A stretch of 12,005 bases of DNA, taken from contig CADBPH010000188.1 in assembly GCA_902796455.1 (NCBI GenBank), positions 1 through 12,005 of the forward strand, given 5' to 3'. The notes under the pieces were generated by a model, which ran no database searches, was not told the DNA's origin, and saw only the letters and a list, made by a program, of their open reading frames with translations. The DNA is from an uncultured Bacteroidia bacterium. Lineage in GTDB: Bacteria > Bacteroidota > Bacteroidia > Bacteroidales > UBA932. Positions 1-6,526 of this stretch are shown here, piece after piece. A program made the position numbers and the translations under genes. Every line of letters starts with the position of its first letter. Position 1 is the first letter of the stretch.

Positions 1-874
1 ATCGGAATCTGAGTTCGAACACCGTCCGGGCCGCATCGCTGCTGAGCAATTCGATGCTGCCGTTGTGATTGCGCATGATCTGCCGGGAAATGCTCAGGCC
101 GATGCCGGAGCCTTCTTTCTTGGTCGTATAGAACGGAATGAAAATCTGCTCCTGCGCCGAAATCGGGATGGGGGCGCCGTCGTTGGCCACCTGCACGACC
201 ACCTCATCGTCCCTGCTCATCCGGGCATGGATGTCAATCCGCTTGGCACCTGCTTGCAGGGCATTCTTAATGAGGTTGATGAGAATCTGGGAAATCTGCC
301 CCTCATCGGCATAAATCATCAGGTCCGGCTCTTCGGGGAAAAAGTGGCACGAAGCGCCGCAACTGGCGATGAATTCGCTGTTCAGCGCAATAACGCCGTC
401 GACCAATTCCTGCAGGTAATGCGCCTTCCTGATGGGTTTGGCCACACCGGAAAGCTGCCGATAGGTCTGCACAAAGTCGATCAGGTTCTTCGAAGAATCC
501 GAAATGGTCTCCAGCCCGGCCTTGATATCCAGTTCGCTGCGGCCGTTTTCATCTACAGACTTAGCCATCGCATCGCTCAAGGACGCGATCGGCGAAACCG
601 TATTCATGATCTCGTGCGTCAGCACGCGGATGAGTTTGGTCCAGGAATCCTGCTCATGCGCCTGGCGCTGCTTTTCGAAGATGGTCCGGATCCGGTTCAG
701 CGTCCGGTTGAACTTATTCTTGTCCTGGAAACGGAAGTTGAGTTCTCCGTCTTCCAGGGCATCCATCATGTACGCCACCTTCTTGATGTCTTTCCGGCGT
801 GTCCGGATAGACGCCAGCACCGCCGCGAGGATGGCAGCGGAAACAACGAGCAGTATGACGTATTCCACACGCAT
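1..874 (-). CDS. Sensor histidine kinase, short single-TM type (3' end outside window)
   Basis: Partial gene; 291 codons are visible, reading from ATG at 874 toward base 1, and the stop probably lies just beyond the edge. The product should autophosphorylate on histidine and pass phosphate to the NtrC-type regulator encoded immediately upstream. Visible features: one hydrophobic N-terminal segment (about residues 5-23), a short linker, a HisKA helix with the H-box VLTHEIMN (H87), and a HATPase_c domain with the N-box NLIKNALQAG (N204), the G1 motif NDG (D232) and a GSGIGL G2 motif. No periplasmic or cytoplasmic sensor domain is visible, so any signal must be sensed by the membrane helix, a partner, or the roughly 60-residue linker. 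ATG 874 was chosen because the in-frame codon only nine bases upstream (881-883) is the regulator's TAG stop. The kinase call is secure; the stimulus is unknown. Confidence 0.9.
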   Translation of the reverse strand, partial: MRVEYVILLVVSAAILAAVLASIRTRRKDIKKVAYMMDALEDGELNFRFQDKNKFNRTLNRIRTIFEKQRQAHEQDSWTKLIRVLTHEIMNTVSPIASLSDAMAKSVDENGRSELDIKAGLETISDSSKNLIDFVQTYRQLSGVAKPIRKAHYLQELVDGVIALNSEFIASCGASCHFFPEEPDLMIYADEGQISQILINLIKNALQAGAKRIDIHARMSRDDEVVVQVANDGAPIPISAQEQIFIPFYTTKKEGSGIGLSISRQIMRNHNGSIELLSSDAARTVFELRFR

Positions 875-880
875 CGGGAT

Positions 881-2275
881 CTATAATCCGTACTTTTTCA
901 TTTTCGCATACAGGGTCGGCCGGCTCACGCCCAGCAGTTTGGCCGCAGCGGAGATGTTTCCGCCCGTGCGCGCAACGGCCTCCCGAACCAGGCTTTCTTC
1001 CTGGGCGGGATGCGTCGCCCCGTTCAGAATGGCGGCAGAAGCGTCCGAAGGCTCCACCTGGATATCCTTTGCCGTAAGTTTCTTCGCCTCGCTCAGGATA
1101 ACCGCTTTCTCGATACAGTTCTGCAATTCCCGGATATTCCCGCTCCAGCGGCCGTTTTCCAGCAGCACCTTCGCCGAATCATCCAGGCCGGTAAGGGGCC
1201 GGTGGTACTTCAGGGCAAAACGCTCCAGGAAAAGCTGCGCCAGCGGGAGGATGTCTTCCTGCCGCTCCCTGAGCGGCGGCAATGCAATGTGCACGGTATT
1301 GATGCGATAGTACAAATCCTCGCGGAACCGCCCTTCCCGCACCAGCTGCTCCAGATTCCTATTCGTGGCGCAGATCAACCGGATGTCCACCGGGATGGCC
1401 TTAGTTCCGCCGACACGCACCACGCTCCGGCTCTGGAGCACGCGCAACAGCTTCGCCTGCAGGTGCAGCGGGATATTGCCGATCTCATCCAGGAAGAGCG
1501 TGCCGCCATCGGCCTGCTCGAATTTGCCCACGTGGTCCGCATGCGCATCCGTGAAAGCTCCTTTCACATGGCCGAAGAGTTCGCTCTCGAAAAGCGTTTC
1601 GGTAATGGCGCCCGCATCGACGGCCACCATCGGTTTGCCGCTCCGGAGACTGTGTGCATGGATGTCCCTGGCCAGCACATCTTTGCCCGTTCCGTTCTCG
1701 CCGGTAATAAGCACCGTGGCGTCGGTAGGGGCAATCTTGTCCAGTGTTTTCCGGATAGCGGCCATGGCCCTGGACGTACCCCAGAGCATCTGCCCTTCGC
1801 TGCGCCCTTCAAGGCCGTTCACCTTGTCCGGGGCGACATCCCCAGAGTGGCTCTCCGGATGCGGAGCCTCTCTCCCCATCGCCTTCCGCGCCTTGTCCCG
1901 CGCTGCGGTCAATGTAGCCAGCAATTTATCGTTATCCCAGGGCTTTACAATGAAATCAAACGCCCCCCGCTTCATCCCTTCCACCGCCAGCTGGATGTCG
2001 GCATAGGCAGTAAACAATACCACCTCCATCTCCGGCATCATTTGCTTGATCTCCCCGGCCCAGTAAAGGCCTTCGTTTCCGGTATTGATACTTGTGTTGA
2101 AATTCATATCCAACAGCACCACATCCGGCCGGAAACGCTCCAGCGTGGAAACCAGTGCAGCGGGCGACGGGATGGCCTCGACCTCCTCGAAATGCAGGGG
2201 CAGCAAAATCTTCAACGCCTGGCGGATCCCGGCGTTGTCGTCCACAATCAATATCTTTCCTTTCTTCGAAGCCAT
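881..2275 (-). CDS. NtrC-family sigma-54-dependent response regulator
   Basis: A 464-residue protein with the standard three-part build of NtrC-type activators. Receiver domain, residues about 6-125: acidic pair D12-D13, phosphoacceptor D56 in LLDMNF, T89 and K111. Central AAA+ ATPase, about 165-400: Walker A GENGTGKD (192-199), sigma-54 contact loop GAFTDA (239-244, Asp where textbook NtrC has Gly) and Walker B TLFLDE (259-264). C-terminal Fis-type helix-turn-helix, about 425-464, ending PTLYAKMKKYGL. By family knowledge, phosphorylation drives oligomerisation and ATP-dependent opening of sigma-54 promoters. The gene leads an operon with the histidine kinase, its probable partner; the gap is six bases. 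A good Bacteroidota-type promoter lies just upstream of the ATG. No convincing sigma-54 promoter (TGGCAC-N5-TTGC) was seen in the window, so its targets probably lie elsewhere. Confidence 0.95.
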   Translation of the reverse strand: MASKKGKILIVDDNAGIRQALKILLPLHFEEVEAIPSPAALVSTLERFRPDVVLLDMNFNTSINTGNEGLYWAGEIKQMMPEMEVVLFTAYADIQLAVEGMKRGAFDFIVKPWDNDKLLATLTAARDKARKAMGREAPHPESHSGDVAPDKVNGLEGRSEGQMLWGTSRAMAAIRKTLDKIAPTDATVLITGENGTGKDVLARDIHAHSLRSGKPMVAVDAGAITETLFESELFGHVKGAFTDAHADHVGKFEQADGGTLFLDEIGNIPLHLQAKLLRVLQSRSVVRVGGTKAIPVDIRLICATNRNLEQLVREGRFREDLYYRINTVHIALPPLRERQEDILPLAQLFLERFALKYHRPLTGLDDSAKVLLENGRWSGNIRELQNCIEKAVILSEAKKLTAKDIQVEPSDASAAILNGATHPAQEESLVREAVARTGGNISAAAKLLGVSRPTLYAKMKKYGL

Positions 2276-2285
2276 AGAAAACTTT

Positions 2286-2316
2286 CAAAAATACATATTT
2301 TTCCGCTACCCGCAAA
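2286..2316 (-). promoter_or_regulatory. Bacteroidota-type promoter for the response regulator-kinase operon
   Basis: Read on the minus strand, TTTG (2316-2313) is followed after exactly 19 bases by TATTTTTG (2293-2286). This is a full match to the Bacteroidota consensus TTTG / TAnnTTTG. The -7 box ends only ten bases before the ATG at 2275, so the transcript would have a very short leader. The promoter sits between the AlkZ-related gene's stop (2332) and the regulator, so the two-component genes can be expressed on their own. Confidence 0.55.
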
Positions 2317-2331
2317 TGCGGCGCAGGTCTA

Positions 2332-3000
2332 TCAGCCAAGCATTTTCATCAACATCTTGTCCGGAACATCACCGCAGATCTTCCGGATGGTATCCTTCAG
2401 GAATTCCAGCGATTCGGCGGGAGTAAGCGACGACTTGAGGGTCCGGGGCTTGTAACCGGGGAATGGGAAATCCATGTCTTCGAACAGCGCCTCCGGGGCG
2501 CAGAAACTGCTGCGCTGCCAACCGCTGTACTTGAGATCCGGTCCGCGGTACACCCGCGTGATGTCGCCGGTAACCACGCGCGCCTGCATCTGGAGCCTGG
2601 CCAGCAGGGTGTCTGCCCCCGCCTTGTTCAAGCCCATCAGCGCCCGCACCTCCGGAACGGATATGCTGCCATGCTCCTCCACATAATCCAGCACTTTCCG
2701 CTGGTCGGGAGATGGCTGGTATTTGGGCAGGGACCGCCGCCAGTTGGCCAATTCACGATAAACCTCCACGGTTGCGAAAGCCGCTTTCCCCCCGTAGAGA
2801 AACTTCCCGTAGGCCACGTCCCCGCTCCGGACACATTCGATCTTCCAGTCCCAGGGCCCCAGATTCTCATCCGTAAACCAAGCGTCCGTCGGGGTATGTT
2901 CTTCAACGGAATACCCCGGAACAGGATTGACAAAAAACGGAACCAGCTGAAACTCACGAATAAAGCTCAGCATCCCTTCCGGGTTCCGGATGACAGGCAT
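2332..3000 (-). CDS. AlkZ-related winged-helix protein
   Basis: A 222-residue protein from ATG 3000. An N-terminal region has the pattern DAWFTDENLGPWDWK (about 39-53) and AYGKFLYGGKAAF (about 63-75), followed by a winged-helix segment (about 98-152, KVLDYVEEHGSISVPEVRALMGL). This resembles the short AlkZ-related family, relatives of the DNA glycosylase AlkZ/YcaQ (HTH_42). I do not see the catalytic Gln-hydrophobic-Gln/Asp motif in the N-terminal part; the only such triplet (QMQ, 137-139) lies in the winged helix. Glycosylase activity is therefore unproven. Upstream in-frame starts exist at 3033 (ATG) and 3051 (ATG), but a -7 promoter box overlaps 3040-3047, so 3051 is unlikely. Position 3000 fits the family's N-terminus (MPVIRNPEGMLSFI). 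It is divergent from the glycosidase-like gene. Recognition is from memory and not backed by a search. Confidence 0.65.
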   Translation of the reverse strand: MPVIRNPEGMLSFIREFQLVPFFVNPVPGYSVEEHTPTDAWFTDENLGPWDWKIECVRSGDVAYGKFLYGGKAAFATVEVYRELANWRRSLPKYQPSPDQRKVLDYVEEHGSISVPEVRALMGLNKAGADTLLARLQMQARVVTGDITRVYRGPDLKYSGWQRSSFCAPEALFEDMDFPFPGYKPRTLKSSLTPAESLEFLKDTIRKICGDVPDKMLMKMLG

Positions 3001-3039
3001 CCTGGGTTCTTCTTGCAGGCGATGGATCGGCATGGCGTA

Positions 3040-3047
3040 CAAAAATA
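3040..3047 (-). promoter_or_regulatory. -7 box for the AlkZ-related gene
   Basis: TATTTTTG on the minus strand matches TAnnTTTG. The place where a -33 box would fall (about 3067-3071) has no TTTG; it overlaps one arm of an inverted repeat. The resulting transcript would start near 3033, which argues for the start codon at 3000 or 3033. Confidence 0.4.
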
Positions 3048-3067
3048 GCATTATTTTCCGTAAGTGA

Positions 3068-3084
3068 GAAGCCGAGAGGGCTTC
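3068..3084. repeat. Inverted repeat GAAGCC-N5-GGCTTC between divergent promoters
   Basis: A perfect six-base inverted repeat with a five-base spacer. It lies in the 183-base divergent region, just upstream of the plus-strand -33 box (3090) and over the expected minus-strand -33 position. It could be a regulator site or a chance hairpin; there is no following U-run, so a terminator is unlikely. Confidence 0.35.
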
Positions 3085-3089
3085 CGGCC

Positions 3090-3120
3090 TTGATTTTCAG
3101 GGCGGCTTGTAGTATCTTTG
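3090..3120 (+). promoter_or_regulatory. Bacteroidota-type promoter for the glycosidase-like lipoprotein gene
   Basis: TTG (3090-3092) is separated by 20 bases from TATCTTTG (3113-3120), a match to TAnnTTTG. Transcription would start near 3127, giving a leader of about 57 bases before ATG 3184. This supports ATG 3184 over an in-frame TTG at 3118, which lies inside the -7 box. Confidence 0.55.
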
Positions 3121-3183
3121 TCTGATGCGCGTTGCGCAATCGCAAAACATGTCAGCAGTTTCATTACAAGAACATCACCGACG

Positions 3184-5316
3184 ATGAGGACACACGTAAT
3201 CCGCTTCACTGCCCTCCTTTGTGCCATGACTTTCATGGCCATTTCCTGCAGCGAACCCTATCAGCCCGATCTTCAGGCCGAATGGTCCATCCAACTGGAA
3301 TCCATGGATTCAACCAAAACGCCTGTCACCATCCATTCTTCCGAAGCCGGCGCGCCGACCCGGGTAGTCCGGCACGGAAAAAATGTTGAAGTGGTCTATG
3401 AAAACGCAGGCGGCAGGCCGGTCGACCTGACGTTTACCTATACGCCATCGGAGAATGCCCTGGAGATTACGCCATCCCTGACGAACCGGGAAGAGAACTA
3501 TGTCATTCTCTCCCTGACCGGCCCCATGACCGACAGCCTCGCGGTCAACGCGAAAGCGATGGATCTCATTGTGCCGAACGGCCCCGGAGTCCGGTATGAC
3601 CTGTCCCGTCCGAAAGCGGAATATGGCTGGAAGAAGGATGCGAAGGAGCACAGCCTGACAGCCTCCTGGAACTATCCCTCGCAGGGCTGCACCATGCAGT
3701 GGACGCAGCTTTCCGACGGAGCGGATAACCTGTACATCGCGAGCCACGATCCGGAATTCCGCTGGAAGGAGTTCGTTTTCAAGTATTTCCCCCGCATCAA
3801 CAAACTCTCTTTCGGCCTCAGGAACCATTTCACCTGCTTCCCGGGCGAATCGTACGTCTGCCCGACGACGCTGATGGCACGGAAAGAAGGGTCCTGGAAA
3901 GAAGGGGCGAAAACCTACCGGGACTGGTTCCGCAGTGTCCGGAAACTGCCGGCCAAACCGGAATGGATCTCCCGTACTTCCGGGTGGCTGCTGACGATTC
4001 TCAAGCAGCAGAATGACCAGATTTTCTGGACCTATCCCGAAATGGGGACGAGCCTCCTGGACCTGGCCGAGGAGCGCGGAATCGACATCGTCGCCTTCTT
4101 CGGGTGGACCGTGGGCGGCCATGACCGGTTCTATCCCGAATATGTCGCCGATCCCCTCATGGGCGGGACGGAGGGACTGCGGGAGGCGATTTCGCGGATC
4201 CACCAGCGGGGCAAAAAGGCGGTCATGTACTTCAACGGCCAGCTGATCGACCAGAACGGGACACAGTTCTGGCCGGATACGGGCCGGTTCATCACAGCCG
4301 TCAAGCCCGACGGAACTTATTATTTCGAGAAGTGGCTCAAGTACGACAATATCCCGCCGAGAATCCACGGCGTCGCGTGCCTGCACAGCACGGTCTGGCG
4401 GGACAAGTTGCTGAATCTCGCGAAGATGACCCATGAACTCGGGGCGGACGGGCTCCTGTATGACCAGCTTTCGAACGGCAAGAGCCCCCACCTTTGCTAC
4501 AGCCCGGACCATGGCCATGCGGTCCCGGCAATTGGCCGCGAGAAAAGTGCCGTGGAACTGCTGGACTATCTGCATGAGGAAATGCGGAAAATCGACCCCG
4601 ACTTCCTGATCATGACGGAAGGCATCGTCGACTGCCACATGAATACGGGAGCCGATATGTTCCATGGCAACTCCAGCGTCATCCGCAACTGCGGGGACAA
4701 GCCGGATATGATCCGCGAGGCATACGCGGCGGAGAAAAGGCCTTTCTTTACCGTCTTTCCGGATCTTTTCCACTATACCTTCCCGGAGGCGGATTTCACG
4801 ATGCGCTGCCCGACCCCGGCCTCGACGCGCCACAGCCTGAACTTCAGCACCGTTTTCGGATACAAGCATGAGATCGAGACCCGGTATGAACCGGACAAGC
4901 GCTACCTGCTCGAAAAGCGGATTCCGCCGAAGTCAGAATATGACATTATCCGGGGCAGCCATCCCAACTATTCGACCCTCGCGAACCAGGATCCGGACGA
5001 AGTCATAGCCTACAGCCGCGCTGTCCTGGATTTCCGGAGAAAATATGCCGGGATCCTCTACGACGGAGATTTCTCTTCGGATGACGGGTTCTCCCTCGCG
5101 GCGGCATCGCCGGAAGTCATTGCCCGTTCCTTTATCAACGGGGACAAGATGGGCGTTGTCGTATGGAACCTTTCCCAGGAGGGCGCTTCGGACTTCACGG
5201 TGACACCCGATGCGGGATGGAAACTGACGGAAACAGTTGCTCCGCAGGGAGAGGCTGCTGACGGGCCATTGGGCTCCCAGTGCATCCGGATGCTGATTTT
5301 CGAGCGCAACCGGTAA
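3184..5316 (+). CDS. Lipoprotein, putative TIM-barrel glycoside hydrolase (DUF6259-like)
   Basis: A 710-residue protein with a lipoprotein signal ending FMAIS-C (C22), so it should be exported and lipid-anchored. Residues about 25-260 look like a beta-rich N-terminal domain. A barrel-like central region (about 265-590) holds DIVAFFGWTVGGHD (D314), GADGLLYDQLSNG (D427) and DFLIMTEGIVDCH (E479). About 610-710 is a C-terminal beta domain ending in a VVVWNLS strand. An Asp and a Glu at the ends of putative barrel strands are suitable catalytic acids for a retaining glycosidase, but this assignment is inferred. The layout resembles the DUF6259 group of uncharacterised Bacteroidota glycoside hydrolase-like proteins. 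ATG 3184 is chosen because it starts a proper signal peptide and follows a good promoter. No SusC/SusD, sulfatase or other carbohydrate gene adjoins it here, so the substrate is unknown. Confidence 0.75.
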   Translation: MRTHVIRFTALLCAMTFMAISCSEPYQPDLQAEWSIQLESMDSTKTPVTIHSSEAGAPTRVVRHGKNVEVVYENAGGRPVDLTFTYTPSENALEITPSLTNREENYVILSLTGPMTDSLAVNAKAMDLIVPNGPGVRYDLSRPKAEYGWKKDAKEHSLTASWNYPSQGCTMQWTQLSDGADNLYIASHDPEFRWKEFVFKYFPRINKLSFGLRNHFTCFPGESYVCPTTLMARKEGSWKEGAKTYRDWFRSVRKLPAKPEWISRTSGWLLTILKQQNDQIFWTYPEMGTSLLDLAEERGIDIVAFFGWTVGGHDRFYPEYVADPLMGGTEGLREAISRIHQRGKKAVMYFNGQLIDQNGTQFWPDTGRFITAVKPDGTYYFEKWLKYDNIPPRIHGVACLHSTVWRDKLLNLAKMTHELGADGLLYDQLSNGKSPHLCYSPDHGHAVPAIGREKSAVELLDYLHEEMRKIDPDFLIMTEGIVDCHMNTGADMFHGNSSVIRNCGDKPDMIREAYAAEKRPFFTVFPDLFHYTFPEADFTMRCPTPASTRHSLNFSTVFGYKHEIETRYEPDKRYLLEKRIPPKSEYDIIRGSHPNYSTLANQDPDEVIAYSRAVLDFRRKYAGILYDGDFSSDDGFSLAAASPEVIARSFINGDKMGVVVWNLSQEGASDFTVTPDAGWKLTETVAPQGEAADGPLGSQCIRMLIFERNR

Positions 5317-5321
5317 CCTCC

Positions 5322-5552
5322 TTACTGCGCTCCGGCCGAATTGCGCAATGCGCTCGGCGCAATCCCGAATTCCCGTTTGAACATCCGGGTAAAATGCTGC
5401 GGGTAATCGAATCCCAGCGCCTGGGACACTTCCGAAACCGTCTGACCGGCTAGCAGCCCCGCCTTGGCCTTTTCCATCAGGAAACGGCGGATATACTGGG
5501 TCGCGGCCCCCACATGGCGGGCAACAGTTAAGACCCGTCCGGGAGAAAACAC
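5322..5552 (-). pseudogene. Remnant of an AraC-family regulator (second HTH half only)
   Basis: A 76-codon frame from a GTG. Residues about 18-71 (ATQYIRRFLMEKAKAGLLAG, then TVSEVSQALGFDYPQHFTRMFKREFGIAPS) are the linker helix and second helix-turn-helix of an AraC/XylS DNA-binding domain, which normally needs about 100 residues plus an N-terminal sensor domain. The first helix-turn-helix and the whole sensor domain are missing. A preceding LTVARHVG looks like the start of the first HTH, suggesting an internal deletion of roughly 16-18 residues as well as loss of the 5' part. The in-frame codon TGA lies four codons upstream of the GTG. It sits tail-to-tail with the lipoprotein gene (six bases between) and divergent from the reductase operon, so it may be what is left of that operon's former regulator. 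A short expressed peptide cannot be excluded. Confidence 0.7.
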
Positions 5553-5553
5553 C

Positions 5554-5561
5554 GATCTTTG
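5554..5561 (+). promoter_or_regulatory. Weak -7-like box before the reductase operon
   Basis: GATCTTTG differs from TAnnTTTG only at the first base. No -33 box is seen at the expected distance. It would start transcription about 15 bases before ATG 5584. It is listed because no better promoter is visible between the AraC remnant and the operon. Confidence 0.25.
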
Positions 5562-5583
5562 TCAAAAGAAAACAGCTTCTTAT

Positions 5584-6525
5584 ATGAAAGAGACGAAAAT
5601 AGCACTGGGAACCTGGGCCTGGGGCGCAGGAATGTTCGGCGGTGACACCGTTTTCGGGAGCAACACCGACGAGGGCAATCTGAAACCGGTATTCGATGCA
5701 GCCATGGGCGCCGGCCTGAACCTCTGGGACACGGCAACGGCCTACGGAATGGGCGAATCAGAACGCATCCTGGGGCACCTGGCCTCCGCCTACCCGCGTG
5801 AGAATGTCCTGATTTCCACCAAGTTCACCCCGCAACTGGCCGAAGTGTACGACAACAGTGTAACCCGGATGGCAGAGGCCTCCCTCGAACGCATGGAACT
5901 GGAATACATTGACATGTACTGGATCCACAACCCGATGGACGTGGAGCGCTGGACCCCGGGGCTCATTCCGCTCCTGCAGTCGGGGAAGGTCCGCCAGGTC
6001 GGCGTTTCGAACCACAACATCAAGGAAATCCACCGGGCCAATGAGATTCTCGGCAAGGCCGGATTCAAGGTGTCCGCCGTACAGAATCATTTCAGCCTGC
6101 TCTACCGCTCCTCCGAAAAGGGCGGCGTGCTGGATTACTGCAAAGAGAACGGTATCCAGTTCTGGGCCTACATGGTGCTCGAACAGGGCGCCCTGTCCGG
6201 AAAATACAACCTGGAGAATCCGCTCCCGGAGGACAGTGACCGCGGCCGCAAATACAATCCGGTCCTCGGCCAGCTGACGGCCCTGACGGACGCGATGAAG
6301 GAAATCGGCGTCAAATATGGCATCTCCTGCTCGCAGGTAGGGATCGCCTGGGCGCTTTCCAAGGGCACCATGCCCATCATCGGCGCCACCAAAGAGCGCC
6401 ACGTGCTGGAAGCCGCACAGGTCATGGACACCGTTCTCACCCCGGAAGAAATCACCCGCCTGGAAGCCCTTGCCGATGCAGCCGGCATCGACACCCGCGG
6501 TGACTGGGAACATACAATGGAATAG
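5584..6525 (+). CDS. Aldo/keto reductase (soluble)
   Basis: A 313-residue protein, normal for the aldo/keto reductase superfamily, which reduces aldehydes and ketones with NAD(P)H in a TIM barrel. The catalytic tetrad is visible: D49 (LWDTA), Y54 (AYGMGESE), K80 (ISTKF) and H115 (WIHN). The C-terminal cofactor region reads PIIGATKERHVLEAA. There is no signal peptide, so it is expected in the cytoplasm, unlike the next two gene products. ATG 5584 starts the first barrel strand (KIALGTWAWG); the longer frame from 5464 only adds sequence antisense to the AraC remnant. It is the first gene of a three-gene operon; the next start is two bases after its stop (6525 to 6527). Substrate unknown. Confidence 0.92.
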   Translation: MKETKIALGTWAWGAGMFGGDTVFGSNTDEGNLKPVFDAAMGAGLNLWDTATAYGMGESERILGHLASAYPRENVLISTKFTPQLAEVYDNSVTRMAEASLERMELEYIDMYWIHNPMDVERWTPGLIPLLQSGKVRQVGVSNHNIKEIHRANEILGKAGFKVSAVQNHFSLLYRSSEKGGVLDYCKENGIQFWAYMVLEQGALSGKYNLENPLPEDSDRGRKYNPVLGQLTALTDAMKEIGVKYGISCSQVGIAWALSKGTMPIIGATKERHVLEAAQVMDTVLTPEEITRLEALADAAGIDTRGDWEHTME

Positions 6526-6526
6526 G

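Noticed and set aside
343..358. TGGCACG resembling a sigma-54 -24 element
   Set aside because: It lies inside the kinase coding region and lacks a properly spaced TTGC -12 element.
65..886. Plus-strand 273-codon frame at the left edge
   Set aside because: It is antisense to the histidine kinase, whose H, N and G boxes are unambiguous.
1010..2455. A 481-codon plus-strand frame opposite the response regulator
   Set aside because: Its composition reflects the complement of the regulator gene, it crosses the regulator's promoter, and it has no recognisable motif.
3310..4869. A 519-codon open frame on the minus strand opposite the glycosidase-like gene
   Set aside because: It is the antisense shadow of a GC-rich coding gene; it shows no domain pattern and lies wholly within a gene with clear motifs and signal peptide.
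3132..5349. TTGCGCAAT present at both edges of the glycosidase-like gene (3132-3140 and 5341-5349), like a possible insertion footprint
   Set aside because: The core TTGCGCA is frequent in this GC-rich window (for example near 68 and 7140), the match is only nine bases, and no recombinase or longer repeat is present.
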